Made by a program: the position numbers and the translations under genes. Below the pieces are notes generated by a model that was not told where the DNA came from, made no database searches, and was given only the letters and a program-made list of their open reading frames with translations. DNA of 64,000 nucleotides, from assembly GCF_024218775.1 (NCBI RefSeq), contig NZ_CP100404.1, positions 2,232,001-2,296,000 on the forward strand, given 5' to 3'. Shown piece by piece: positions 56,087-64,000 of this stretch (its first letter is position 1; the number at the start of each line of letters is the position of its first letter). The stretch comes from Haloarcula marina. GTDB taxonomy: Archaea; Halobacteriota; Halobacteria; Halobacteriales; Haloarculaceae.

Positions 56087-57295
56087 TCAGATATGCCGGG
56101 CCACGTCGTTGGGCAACACGATGTCGTCGAGTTCCCGAACCACGTCGCAGACGAGGTCTAGCGGCACGTCGAACTCGTACTCGTGGTACTGTCCGCCTGC
56201 GCGACCCTCGTTGCGGACGGTGCGCTGGAGAATCCCGACCATCGCGAGGTCGGCGAGATGGTCGTGCATCCGTCGACGGACCAGCGGGTCCGTTCCCGAG
56301 CGGTCGGCCACGGAGCGGTAGACGGGGTATATTTCGCGGACGCGAGCGGGCATCGCCTCCTCGAAGGCCAGCGAGAGCGTCGCGATGAGCGTCAGGTGGC
56401 CGTGGTGTGTCAACTCGCGCATCCCGTGTCGAATCTGCCCGCGTTCGAGTTCTTGGGACGCGTCACGGACGTGGTCTTCCACGATAGGTGGGTCCCCCGC
56501 CGTCCGCGCGATGTCCCCCGCTTTGTACAGCAAGTCGAGCGCCTGCCGCGCGCTCCCGGTGTCTTGGGCGGCGATGGCGGCACAGAGTTGGAGGACGCCC
56601 GACGAGAGGGCGTCGTCTCGGAGCGCGCCGTCGACGCGCTGCGTCAGAATCGACTCCAGTTCCGGAGCCTGATACGGCGGGAAGTGAATCTCCTCCTCGC
56701 AGAGCGTGTCCTTGACCTTCGGCGAGAGCGTCTCACGGAAGCCGAAGTCGTTACTGATGCCGATGACGCCCGGTTTGACCGAGTCGAGGTAACCGTTCGA
56801 CCGGGCGCGCGGGAGTTCGTAGAGGATGTCGTCGTTCTCGCCGATGTGGTCGATTTCGTCCAGGACCAGCAGCACCGTCCCGCCAACGTCTTCCAGTTCG
56901 TCGTACAGCATGTCGAAGACGGTCTGTTGGGGGTAACCGGTCGTGCTTATCTGCTGGTTCGCCGGGCGGAGGAGGTTCACGAGGTTCGCGGCGACCTGAT
57001 ACGACGAGGAGAAGTTCGTGCAGTTCAGCCAGAACACCGAGAGGTCCACGTCGTCGTAGGCGGCCACGTCCTGTTTCAGGTGCGAGAGCAGGAACCGCGT
57101 GACCGCCGTCTTGCCGACGCCCGCCTTCCCGTAGAGGAAGATGTTGCGCGGTTGCGCGCCGTTGATGACCGGTTGGAGCGCGTTCTCGTAGGCGGCCAGT
57201 TCGTCGTCGCGCGCGGCGATTGAATCGGGCTGATAGTCCTCCCGCAGCATGTCCTCGTCGCGGAACACGTCTTCGTCGCGGGTGAACCTCGCCAT
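56087..57295 (-). CDS. Orc1/Cdc6 replication initiator
   Basis: A 402-residue archaeal Orc1/Cdc6 AAA+ protein. Walker A is GKAGVGKT at residues 56-63 and Walker [11 protein letters not shown] near 140. Sensor regions follow, and a C-terminal winged helix (about 310-395; [19 protein letters not shown]) completes it. These proteins bind origin recognition boxes and load the MCM helicase. Three ORB-like boxes lie on each side of the gene, so it probably serves a linked origin. The ATG at 57295 follows a TATA-like TTTTATACG about 25 bases upstream. Haloarchaea carry many orc paralogues; which one this is cannot be said. Confidence 0.95.
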   Translation of the reverse strand: MARFTRDEDVFRDEDMLREDYQPDSIAARDDELAAYENALQPVINGAQPRNIFLYGKAGVGKTAVTRFLLSHLKQDVAAYDDVDLSVFWLNCTNFSSSYQVAANLVNLLRPANQQISTTGYPQQTVFDMLYDELEDVGGTVLLVLDEIDHIGENDDILYELPRARSNGYLDSVKPGVIGISNDFGFRETLSPKVKDTLCEEEIHFPPYQAPELESILTQRVDGALRDDALSSGVLQLCAAIAAQDTGSARQALDLLYKAGDIARTAGDPPIVEDHVRDASQELERGQIRHGMRELTHHGHLTLIATLSLAFEEAMPARVREIYPVYRSVADRSGTDPLVRRRMHDHLADLAMVGILQRTVRNEGRAGGQYHEYEFDVPLDLVCDVVRELDDIVLPNDVARHI

Positions 57296-57362
57296 TGCAC
57301 CACCGTATGGACAACCATCGTATAAAACCACCGTGTCGAATGCGTCGAGTGAACCGCTCACA

Positions 57363-57386
57363 CCACCCCACCCTGTCGAGTGTTCT
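57363..57386 (-). promoter_or_regulatory. ORB-like box D
   Basis: A consensus copy on the minus strand (ACTCGACAGGGTGGGG core), 68 bases upstream of the orc1/cdc6 start codon and in the same orientation as boxes A-C. Confidence 0.75.
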
Positions 57387-57520
57387 GTCGACGACGGCGT
57401 GGCCTCTTGGGACGCTTCGCCCGAGCGAACGTGAATGGTCCGGTCCGACTTCGCCGACGGTCACGTCCGGGTTCGGGGCTTCGGCCGAAACCGGGACGAA
57501 CCCTCCCGACGGAACGGGCG

Positions 57521-57544
57521 AGAACACTCGACACGATGGGGTGG
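57521..57544 (+). promoter_or_regulatory. ORB-like box E
   Basis: A consensus copy in the opposite orientation (plus strand, ACTCGACACGATGGGG core). With box D it forms an inverted pair about 135 bases apart, the usual architecture of an archaeal origin. Confidence 0.75.
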
Positions 57545-57643
57545 GAGAGGGACGACGAGTCGACGCGGTGAGTCGAAGAATCGACACCACCCACAGCGCC
57601 GACCCCGTTCGAAGAATCAGTTTCGTCCGCCCCGAGTAGTCAG

Positions 57644-57667
57644 AGAACACTCGACGCGGTGGGGTGG
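57644..57667 (+). promoter_or_regulatory. ORB-like box F
   Basis: A consensus copy on the plus strand (ACTCGACGCGGTGGGG core), 14 bases from the stop codon of the livF-like gene. Confidence 0.75.
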
Positions 57668-57680
57668 GACCGTCCCCGCC

Positions 57681-58394
57681 CTATCCGCCGAGATAGAGTT
57701 TCGACACGTCGTCGTTGTCCAGTAAGTCCTCGGCGGTGTCCTCGAACCGCACCGTCCCCTGGTCGAGGACGTACCCGCGGTCCGAGATACCGAGTCCCTT
57801 CGTCGCGTTCTGTTCGACCATGAGGATGGCCGTATCGAGGTCGTTGACGGCCTGTACGTGCCCGAACACGTCGTCGGCGGTGTTGGGTGCGAGACCCGCG
57901 GACGGTTCGTCGATGAGGAGCACGTCGGGTTCCATCACCAGCGCGCGAGCGAACGCGAGCACCTGTCGCTGGCCGCCAGAGAGCGTCCGGGCCTTCGCCG
58001 ACCGCGTCTCGTCTAACAGCGGGAACCGCTCGTACAGCGTGTCCATGACCTCTTCGAGACCCTCCGACCGGGCGACACCGCCCATGCGGAGGTTCTCGTC
58101 GATGGTGAGCGACCCGAACACGTTGTCCGTCTGGGGGACGTAGCCGATACCCTCCCGGACGATGTCCTCGGGGGCCATCCCGCCGATGTCGTCGCCGTGG
58201 TAGGTGACCGACCCCTCCCACGGCGTCAACATGCCGAACACCGTCTTCAGTACCGTCGACTTCCCGGCCCCGTTCGGGCCGATGAGACAGACGATTTCGT
58301 TCCGTTCGAGATGGAGCGTCAGGTCGTCGAGGACCTGCACCTCGCCGTAGCCGCTGTCGACGTGCGAGAGTTCGAGAATCGCGTCGTCGGACAT
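57681..58394 (-). CDS. livF: Branched-chain amino acid ABC ATPase, LivF-like
   Basis: A 237-residue ABC ATPase of the LivF type. Walker A is GPNGAGKST near residue 38, the signature LSGGQRQVLAFARALV is near 137, and Walker B LLIDEPSAGLAPN near 157. With LivG it powers import by the LivHM channel. The ATG at 58394 lies two bases after the livG stop; a GTG at 58400 overlapping that stop is an alternative start. It is the last gene of the operon and ends beside the ORB cluster. Confidence 0.93.
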   Translation of the reverse strand: MSDDAILELSHVDSGYGEVQVLDDLTLHLERNEIVCLIGPNGAGKSTVLKTVFGMLTPWEGSVTYHGDDIGGMAPEDIVREGIGYVPQTDNVFGSLTIDENLRMGGVARSEGLEEVMDTLYERFPLLDETRSAKARTLSGGQRQVLAFARALVMEPDVLLIDEPSAGLAPNTADDVFGHVQAVNDLDTAILMVEQNATKGLGISDRGYVLDQGTVRFEDTAEDLLDNDDVSKLYLGG

Positions 58395-58396
58395 GG

Positions 58397-59215
58397 TCAC
58401 GGACTCCCCCCGAGGTAGGCGTCGATGACGCGCTTGTCGGTCTGCACCGCCTTCGGCGCGCCCTCCATCAGCACGCTCCCCTGGTCCAAGACGATGACCG
58501 GGTCGGCGAGGTTCATCACGAAGTCCATGTCGTGTTCGATGAGCAAGAACGTGGTTCCCTGTTCGTTGAGACGCCGAATTTGCTCGGCGAGTTTGTTCCG
58601 CAGCGTCGGGTTGACCCCCGCCGCGGGTTCGTCCAGCAAGAGCAGTTCCGGTTCGGCGAGCATCGCACGGGCCAGTTCGACGAGTTTCATCTGCCCGCCC
58701 GAAATCTTCGTCGCTGGTTGGGTAGCGAGGTGGTCTATCTCGAACTCTTCGAGGATGCGCTCGGCGTCCTCGAGGTTCGCCGATTCGCGCTCCCCGACCG
58801 TTCCGGGTCTGAAGAACAGATTCAGGAACGACTCGCCGGGTTGCTCGCGCGGGCCGACGAGCATCGCCTCCCGAACCGTCATCCCCTCCAGTTTCCGCGG
58901 CGTCTGGAACGTTCGGATGAGGCCGTGGTCGGCGATTTCGTACGGTTCCAACCCGGTCACGTCCGCGCCGTTGACCTCGACGCGGCCGCCGTCGGGTTCG
59001 TAGAACCCGGAGACGAGGTTGAACAGCGTCGACTTCCCCGCGCCGTTCGGGCCGATGAGGCCCGTAATCGTCCCGCGTTCGACGGCGAACGTGGCGTGGT
59101 CGGTGGCGGTCAGCGCGCCGAAGGACTTCTGTAAGTCCTCGACGCGCAGGACCACGTCGTCTTTCGAGAGATTCGCTTCCGTGTCCGACCGCGTCACCTC
59201 CGTCTGTTCACTCAT
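58397..59215 (-). CDS. livG: Branched-chain amino acid ABC ATPase, LivG-like
   Basis: A 272-residue LivG-type ATPase. Walker A is GPNGAGKSTLFN near residue 54, the LivG-specific extension RTFQTPRKLEGMTV follows, the signature ISGGQMKLVELARAM is near 163 and Walker B LLLLDEPAAGVNP near 183. The ATG at 59215 overlaps the livM end by eight bases, indicating tight coupling; an in-frame start three codons upstream exists. Confidence 0.93.
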   Translation of the reverse strand: MSEQTEVTRSDTEANLSKDDVVLRVEDLQKSFGALTATDHATFAVERGTITGLIGPNGAGKSTLFNLVSGFYEPDGGRVEVNGADVTGLEPYEIADHGLIRTFQTPRKLEGMTVREAMLVGPREQPGESFLNLFFRPGTVGERESANLEDAERILEEFEIDHLATQPATKISGGQMKLVELARAMLAEPELLLLDEPAAGVNPTLRNKLAEQIRRLNEQGTTFLLIEHDMDFVMNLADPVIVLDQGSVLMEGAPKAVQTDKRVIDAYLGGSP

Positions 59216-60434
59216 CGGTCTCACCCGCCTGCACGTCGCGGACGCCCGAGTCCAGCGTCCCCGGTGCTCTGTCGACGACGCTGGGCCAGATGAGTTCGCG
59301 CTGCGGCGGCAACACGCCCTGCGGCCGGTAGCGCATCAGCAAGACGATGAGCGCCCCGATGAGCAGGAGGCGAAGCGGCGCGACGTTCGAGGTGAGCCAA
59401 CTGAGGTCGAACTCGAGGGCGACGACGCCGAGGTCCACGACGAAACTGCTGATACCGCTGAGGAAGCGCGTCCCCTCGCGGATGGCGACGATGACGAACC
59501 CGCCGAACAGCGCCCCGCGGTTCGAACCACTGCCACCGAGGATGACGGCGACCCAGACGTAGAACGTCGTCACTGGGTCTAAGTCGCCGGGACTCACGAA
59601 CAGATTCAGGTGGGCGTAGAACACGCCAGCCAGCGCCATGATGAGGCTCCCGAGGACGAACGACTGCATCTTGAAGCCGTACGTGTTCTTCCCCAGCGCC
59701 CGCGCGAGGTCCTCGTCGGAGCGAATCGTCCGGAGGACGCGGCCCCACGGCGAGCGGTGGGCGCGCCGCAGGATAGCGTAACTGCCGCCGACGAACCCGA
59801 GAACGACGACGACGTTCAGGAGCGCGCTCCAGAACGGCGTCTCCAAGACGATTTCCGTTCCGGGGAGCGGTCTGACGACCAGTCCCGGCATCGTCTGGGG
59901 GAGCGTGGCCAGCACGGGCCACCCCTCGAAGAACTGCGGGATGCCGCGGACGCCCGCGCTCCCATTGGTCCACTGCCGTTCGTTGAGGACGACCAGTCGG
60001 ACGACTTCGGCCAGTCCGAGCGAGGCGATGGCGAGGTAGTCCGCCCGCAGTCGGAGCGTCGGAATCCCGATAGCCAGCGCGAGGAGCGCCGCCACCACGA
60101 GTGCGACGAGCAGGCCGACGACCGGGACGAACCCGCCCGCGATGGGCGAACTGCTGGCGCTCATCAGCGCCGTCCCGTACGCGCCGATACCGAAGAAGGC
60201 AGCGACGCTGAAGTTGATGAGGCCGGTGAACCCCCACTGTGAGTTCAGCCCGAACGACAGCAGGGAGTACATCCCGGCGATGCCGACGAGATACAGGAAG
60301 TACGTCGGCGCGAGCGCTCCCGTCAGCAGGCCGACGACGAGGAGCGCCGCGAACCCGACGATAAACGCGACGACGGCCCGTTCGGCCCCGGTGAGGTCCG
60401 CCCAATACCCCCGCGGGTCGGAGACGACCCGCAT
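59208..60434 (-). CDS. livM: Branched-chain amino acid ABC permease, LivM-like
   Basis: A 408-residue permease with about ten hydrophobic helices. The LivM family segment SLGLAEVVRLVVLN near residue 148 and RAHRSPWGRVLRTIRSDEDLARALG near 228 (contact loop) are recognisable. The first ~20 residues are a polar cytosolic tail. One base separates it from livH. It forms the channel together with LivH. Confidence 0.92.
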   Translation of the reverse strand: MRVVSDPRGYWADLTGAERAVVAFIVGFAALLVVGLLTGALAPTYFLYLVGIAGMYSLLSFGLNSQWGFTGLINFSVAAFFGIGAYGTALMSASSSPIAGGFVPVVGLLVALVVAALLALAIGIPTLRLRADYLAIASLGLAEVVRLVVLNERQWTNGSAGVRGIPQFFEGWPVLATLPQTMPGLVVRPLPGTEIVLETPFWSALLNVVVVLGFVGGSYAILRRAHRSPWGRVLRTIRSDEDLARALGKNTYGFKMQSFVLGSLIMALAGVFYAHLNLFVSPGDLDPVTTFYVWVAVILGGSGSNRGALFGGFVIVAIREGTRFLSGISSFVVDLGVVALEFDLSWLTSNVAPLRLLLIGALIVLLMRYRPQGVLPPQRELIWPSVVDRAPGTLDSGVRDVQAGETDE

Positions 60435-60435
60435 C

Positions 60436-61395
60436 TCAGACCGCCTCCCCGGCGATGCCGTTCGGCCGGACGAGCAACACGGCCACCATGATGACGAAGG
60501 CGATGGCGTTGGCGTACTCGATGCCGATGGTGATGCCGAAACTGTCCGGGACGAGGGGCAACAGCGCCCCCATGTCGGTCAGGAGCCTGATGTCCGACAG
60601 CACCGGCGTCAGTTGGTTTATCATGCCGATGAGGAAGCCGCCGAGCATCGCGCCGTAGACGGACCCGATGCCGCCGAGGATGACCGCGGCGAAGATGAGC
60701 AGGAGGAGGTTGAACCCCATCCGGGGCGACAGTTGGTTGTAGAGGCCGAGGAAGACGCCGCCGGACCCGGCGAGTCCCGCGCCGAGTATCCACGTCCACA
60801 GTTTGATGCGGTCGGTTCGGATGCCGCTGATACGGGCGAGGTCCGGGTTGTCGGCCATCGCCCGCATCTTCCGCCCGAGGTCGGTGTACTGGAGCAAGAC
60901 GTGCAGGCCACCGACGAGGACGGCGGCCGAGGCGACGATAGCCACGTCGTGGACCGTCACTCGAACCCCGTAGGGGAGCAGCGCCTCGATAGGGCGAAGC
61001 GACTGAATCTGATAGCGCGTGAAGTCCGCGCCGAACCCGATTTGGATGATGGCGCGGTAGATGAACGCGATACCGATAGACGTGATGAGCAGTTCTATAG
61101 AACCGGCGTTCATCCCCTCGTAGACCACTTTCTCCGTGACGATGGCGACGACGGCCGCGACGGCGATACCGGCCAGTAGCGCCACGAAGAAGCCGTACGG
61201 GAGGCCGAGCACCGCGCCGCCGAGTCCGCCGACGGCGCCGAACGTGACGAACGCCGCGTACGCGCCCACCGTCATCGTGTCCCCGTGAGCGAAGTTGGCG
61301 AAGTCGGCGATGCTGTAGATGAGGGATAGCCCGATGCTCCCCAGCACGATGATGCTGCTGAACACCAGCCCGCTAGCGAGATAGTCGAAGACCAT
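60436..61395 (-). CDS. livH: Branched-chain amino acid ABC permease, LivH-like
   Basis: A 319-residue permease with about eight hydrophobic helices. The N-terminal GLVFSSIIVLGSIGLSLIYSIADFANFAHGD is the LivH signature, and RKMRAMADNPDLARISGI near 190 is the EAA-like loop contacting the ATPase. It lies eight bases after the substrate-binding gene and one before livM. Confidence 0.93.
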   Translation of the reverse strand: MVFDYLASGLVFSSIIVLGSIGLSLIYSIADFANFAHGDTMTVGAYAAFVTFGAVGGLGGAVLGLPYGFFVALLAGIAVAAVVAIVTEKVVYEGMNAGSIELLITSIGIAFIYRAIIQIGFGADFTRYQIQSLRPIEALLPYGVRVTVHDVAIVASAAVLVGGLHVLLQYTDLGRKMRAMADNPDLARISGIRTDRIKLWTWILGAGLAGSGGVFLGLYNQLSPRMGFNLLLLIFAAVILGGIGSVYGAMLGGFLIGMINQLTPVLSDIRLLTDMGALLPLVPDSFGITIGIEYANAIAFVIMVAVLLVRPNGIAGEAV

Positions 61396-61403
61396 TGGTC
61401 GAG

Positions 61404-62735
61404 TTACGACTCGATGAAGCCGGTTCCGACGTAATCGTGGTCCTCGACGGTCAGAATCTGCAGGAATCCCACGGGGTCACCGTTCTCGTCGAAGTCGATG
61501 GGGCCGCTGACGCCCTGGTAGTCCACGTCGTCGGGGCCGCCGCCGTCGGCGAGTATCTGACTGGCTGCTTCGAAGGAATCGACCTGTTCGCCCTCCGGCC
61601 TGGTCACGTCGCGGACCGTCTGCTGGAGGGCCGCGCCCGTGAACTCGTCGGCGGCTTGAATCGACAGCGCGGCGACGACCACGCAGTCGTAGGCGTAGGC
61701 CGACCACGCGGTCGGTTGCTCCCCGTACGCCTCCTCGAACGTGGAGGCGAACTGCTGATAGTTGTCCTCCTCTACGGGCGCGGACGGGACGACGATTTTC
61801 ATGCCGTCCATGCTCCCCTCTGGCGTGTTCTCGATGACGTTGTCACCGGAGACGGAGTCAGCGCCGTAGAACTGGGCCTCGTAGCCGCTGGAGTACACCT
61901 CGTTGACCATCGTCGCGAACTCGGCCTGATAGGTGATGAACAGCCACGCGTCGGCCCCGGAACTGTTCATCTCGGAGACGACGCTGGAGTAGGACTGCTG
62001 TTCCTGGTCGTGGGGGCTGTTGTAGGCGATTTCGCCGTCCCACGCCTCGACGAAGGCGTCGGTGAGGCTCTGGCCGTAGTCGTTGTTGACGTACGTGACG
62101 GCGACGCTGTCGTAGCCGTCTTCGGCGATGATGTTCGCCAGCGCCGTCGACTGGGTCCGCCCCGTCGGTGACATCCGCAGGAGGCCGGGGAAGTCCGTGA
62201 GCGAGAGCCCCGTCGAGTTCTGACTCAGTTGAACCACGTCGGTTCCCTGAATGACGCTCTCGTAGATGGCCAGCGAGACGCCGGACCCGACGGCCCCGAT
62301 GAGGAACGGGACGCCGTCCTGGTTGACGAGTTTCTGCGCCGCCGAGACGCCGCCCTGACTCTCGCTCTCGGAGTCCTCTTCGATGATGGCCAGTTCGCGG
62401 CCGTCGATGCCGACGTCGTTGACGGCCTCCAGGGCGAGTTCCTTCCCGCGCTGGTTTCGCTCACCGAACGCCGACAGCGACCCGGTGAGGGAATTGACCA
62501 TCCCGATATTGTACGGTCCCGAGTCTCCGCTCCCGCCGTCTCCGCCCTCCGTCTCGGTACTCTCTGTGTCACCGCCGCCACCGCCATCGCCACCGTCGCT
62601 CCCGTCGCTGCCATCGCCGCCGTCGCTGTCGTCTGTCGTACTCACACACCCCGCGAGTCCACCGAGTCCGGCCAGTCCCGCGACCTTCAGCATCTTTCGG
62701 CGGTTCAGCTCGTCCGTCGGTTTTCGAGACACCAT
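61404..62735 (-). CDS. LivK-like substrate-binding lipoprotein
   Basis: A 443-residue solute-binding protein, first gene of the liv operon. The N-terminal Tat lipoprotein signal is NRRKMLKVAGLAGLGGLAGC, with the lipobox Cys near residue 32, followed by a long Asp/Gly/Ser spacer (about 33-70) that projects it from the membrane. The mature domain is the leucine-binding-protein type I fold (GMVNSLTGSLSAFGERNQRG). Ligands of such proteins include branched-chain amino acids, amides and urea. Divergence from proline dehydrogenase hints at amino acid use. The ATG at 62735 precedes the twin-arginine. Confidence 0.9.
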   Translation of the reverse strand: MVSRKPTDELNRRKMLKVAGLAGLGGLAGCVSTTDDSDGGDGSDGSDGGDGGGGGDTESTETEGGDGGSGDSGPYNIGMVNSLTGSLSAFGERNQRGKELALEAVNDVGIDGRELAIIEEDSESESQGGVSAAQKLVNQDGVPFLIGAVGSGVSLAIYESVIQGTDVVQLSQNSTGLSLTDFPGLLRMSPTGRTQSTALANIIAEDGYDSVAVTYVNNDYGQSLTDAFVEAWDGEIAYNSPHDQEQQSYSSVVSEMNSSGADAWLFITYQAEFATMVNEVYSSGYEAQFYGADSVSGDNVIENTPEGSMDGMKIVVPSAPVEEDNYQQFASTFEEAYGEQPTAWSAYAYDCVVVAALSIQAADEFTGAALQQTVRDVTRPEGEQVDSFEAASQILADGGGPDDVDYQGVSGPIDFDENGDPVGFLQILTVEDHDYVGTGFIES

Positions 62736-62894
62736 GTCTATGTGCATCAATGACTATATCCCCCGTTAACCTCGTCCCGACCATGGACGGGACTGGTCGC
62801 TCAGGCCCCGGCAACCGGCTTAAATCCGTCGCGAGCGTCGCCGAAACATTTGGTCGGGTTCCGTTATAGGTGGGTTTAGGCCTGAGCCGTCTCC

Positions 62895-63722
62895 ATGATA
62901 CCACCCATTGCCAGCAACTTCGTCGCTGGCGAGACGCCCGAGGCGGCGATGGCCCACGTCGACGACCTGAACAGGCGCGGCGTGCGCGGCATCCTCAATC
63001 TCCTCGGGGAACACTACGACGACCGCGCGGACGCCGACGCGGACGCGCAGGCGTACGTCGACCTCGTCCGCGCACTCGCGGCGCGAGACACCGACTCGTG
63101 CATCTCGGTGAAGCCCAGTCAGATCGGACTGGACATCGGCGACGAGGTGTTCGAAGAGAACCTCGCGCGCATCGTCGACGCCGCCGACTGCCTCGTCTGG
63201 ATAGACATGGAGGACCACGAGACGACCGACGTGACGCTGGACGCGTTCGAACGACACGCCCGGGAGACGGACGGGAACGTCGGCGTCTGTGTCCAAGCGA
63301 ACCTCAAACGGACGCGGGACGACCTCGAACGCCTTGCGGACCTGCCCGGAAAGGTCCGGTTGGTGAAGGGGGCGTACGACGAACCCGGCGACATCGCCTA
63401 CCGCGAGAAGGCCCGCGTCGACCGAGCGTACCGGGAGGACCTCGAATTCATGTTCCGGGAGTTCGACGACGGCATCGCGGTCGGCAGTCACGACCCGGCG
63501 ATGGTGAGCCACGCCCGCGAACTCCACGCCGAGTACGGGACGCCCTTCGAGGTCCAGATGCTGACCGGTGTCAGAGAGACGGCGCAGTTCGAACTCGCCG
63601 AAGAAATCGACGTGTATCAGTACATCCCGTACGGAACCAAGTGGTTCTCGTACTTCTACCGACGAATCAGGGAGCGAAAGGGGAACGCGCTGTTCGCGTT
63701 GCGGGCCGTCGTCGGCCGGTAA
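62895..63722 (+). CDS. Proline dehydrogenase
   Basis: A 275-residue PRODH domain enzyme that oxidises proline to pyrroline-5-carboxylate with FAD. Core segments are CISVKPSQIGLD near residue 70, VWIDMEDHE near 102, RLVKGAYDEPGDIAY near 155, VGSHDPAMV near 195 and a final YIPYGTKWFSYFYRRIRERKGN with the conserved substrate-binding RRxxER. This compact form equals the monofunctional PRODH of thermophiles and haloarchaea. A TATA-like GTTATAGG at 62863-62870 lies about 28 bases upstream, so the mRNA is nearly leaderless. It is divergent from the liv operon. Confidence 0.92.
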   Translation: MIPPIASNFVAGETPEAAMAHVDDLNRRGVRGILNLLGEHYDDRADADADAQAYVDLVRALAARDTDSCISVKPSQIGLDIGDEVFEENLARIVDAADCLVWIDMEDHETTDVTLDAFERHARETDGNVGVCVQANLKRTRDDLERLADLPGKVRLVKGAYDEPGDIAYREKARVDRAYREDLEFMFREFDDGIAVGSHDPAMVSHARELHAEYGTPFEVQMLTGVRETAQFELAEEIDVYQYIPYGTKWFSYFYRRIRERKGNALFALRAVVGR

Positions 63723-64000
63723 TCACGGGTCGAGCAGTTTCGCCTCGGCTTTTCGGAGATGTTCCAACAGCGTCGTCTTCGAAACGTCCATGTCGGCCGC
63801 GAGTTCGCGGGTGGACACCTCGCGAGGCCACTCGTAGTAGCCCGACTCCTGTGCGTGTTCGAAGACGTTTCGCTGGGCGGCCGTGAGCGAGTCGAGACGC
63901 TGGTCGCGTTCGGACCCGGCGGGTTCGGAGGCCGTGATTGCGGCGACGCTCACCTCCGCACCGGCCTGTTCGCGGACGCTCTCAAGCGCCGGTTCTATCT
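63723..64000 (-). CDS. HTH-10 (Bat-like) transcription regulator, C-terminal part
   Basis: The minus-strand frame is open from its TGA at 63723 to the window edge, giving the last ~91 residues. The C-terminal helix-turn-helix of the Bat/HTH-10 family is visible: LTAAQRNVFEHAQESGYYEWPREVSTRELAADMDVSKTTLLEHLRKAEAKLL. The sequence upstream of an internal GTG at 63953 keeps coding character, so the gene starts outside the window and may carry a sensor domain. It is convergent with proline dehydrogenase with no gap and may regulate it. Confidence 0.88.
   Translation of the reverse strand, partial: IEPALESVREQAGAEVSVAAITASEPAGSERDQRLDSLTAAQRNVFEHAQESGYYEWPREVSTRELAADMDVSKTTLLEHLRKAEAKLLDP

Noticed and set aside
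57521-57667. Repeats E and F as transcription terminators or regulatory repeats of the liv operon
   Set aside because: The same 24-mer occurs on both sides of orc1/cdc6 with ordered polarity and contains no internal hairpin, which fits origin boxes better.

Overview
The window is chromosomal DNA of a halophilic archaeon (class Halobacteria). The signs are very high GC, acidic proteins, Tat-type signal peptides, leaderless-type promoters, HalOD1 and other haloarchaeal small proteins, archaeal informational genes (aIF1A, FttA/aCPSF1, Orc1/Cdc6, archease) and an archaeal rRNA operon. The rRNA looks closest to the Haloarcula group from memory, but the genus is not settled here.

Layout. 0-10.8 kb: PdeM-like phosphoesterase, class I FBPase, creatininase-family hydrolase, Lhr helicase, a HhH-MutS protein, halocyanin and archease. 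10.8-16.8 kb: a five-gene minus-strand signalling operon (VWA protein, Ser/Thr kinase-FHA, PP2C phosphatase, FHA/zinc-ribbon protein, membrane/zinc-ribbon protein). It resembles the bacterial TerY-phosphorylation triad and is divergent from a NikR regulator. 17.4-24.3 kb: esterase plus VOC dioxygenase, a GH3 glucosidase, and a sulfonate/nitrate-type ABC transporter with a DsrE-family protein. 24.4-29.7 kb: a minus-strand 16S-23S-5S operon with clear processing stems but no tRNA-Ala or tRNA-Cys. 30-38.7 kb: aIF1A, UPF0058, then a cluster (BKACE, ring-cleaving VOC dioxygenase, maleylacetate reductase-like Fe-ADH, MFS carrier, CoA-disulfide-reductase-like flavoprotein, HxlR regulator) suggesting aromatic/quinone metabolism. 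39-46.3 kb: SDR, HalOD1 proteins, a large secreted GH3 enzyme divergent from a TrmB-like regulator, and a BolA/glutaredoxin pair. 46.5-55.8 kb: the termination nuclease FttA, a DHH phosphoesterase, universal stress proteins, a P-type ATPase, and a DUF211/VIT-like pair. 55.8-57.7 kb: an orc1/cdc6 gene bracketed by six near-identical ORB-like boxes, a probable replication origin. 57.7-64 kb: a complete livKHMGF-type operon divergent from proline dehydrogenase.

The most notable items are the kinase/phosphatase/FHA/VWA operon, whose terminal membrane protein carries two copies of a T-x-V-F-S-P motif that could be a phospho-threonine target; the Orc1/ORB origin; and two compact tRNA-like cloverleaves that flank a small gene at 8.6-9.1 kb and recall the mini-tRNA upstream of 5S rRNA that tRNase Z recognises. 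Functions are inferred by reading motifs; no database search was possible.
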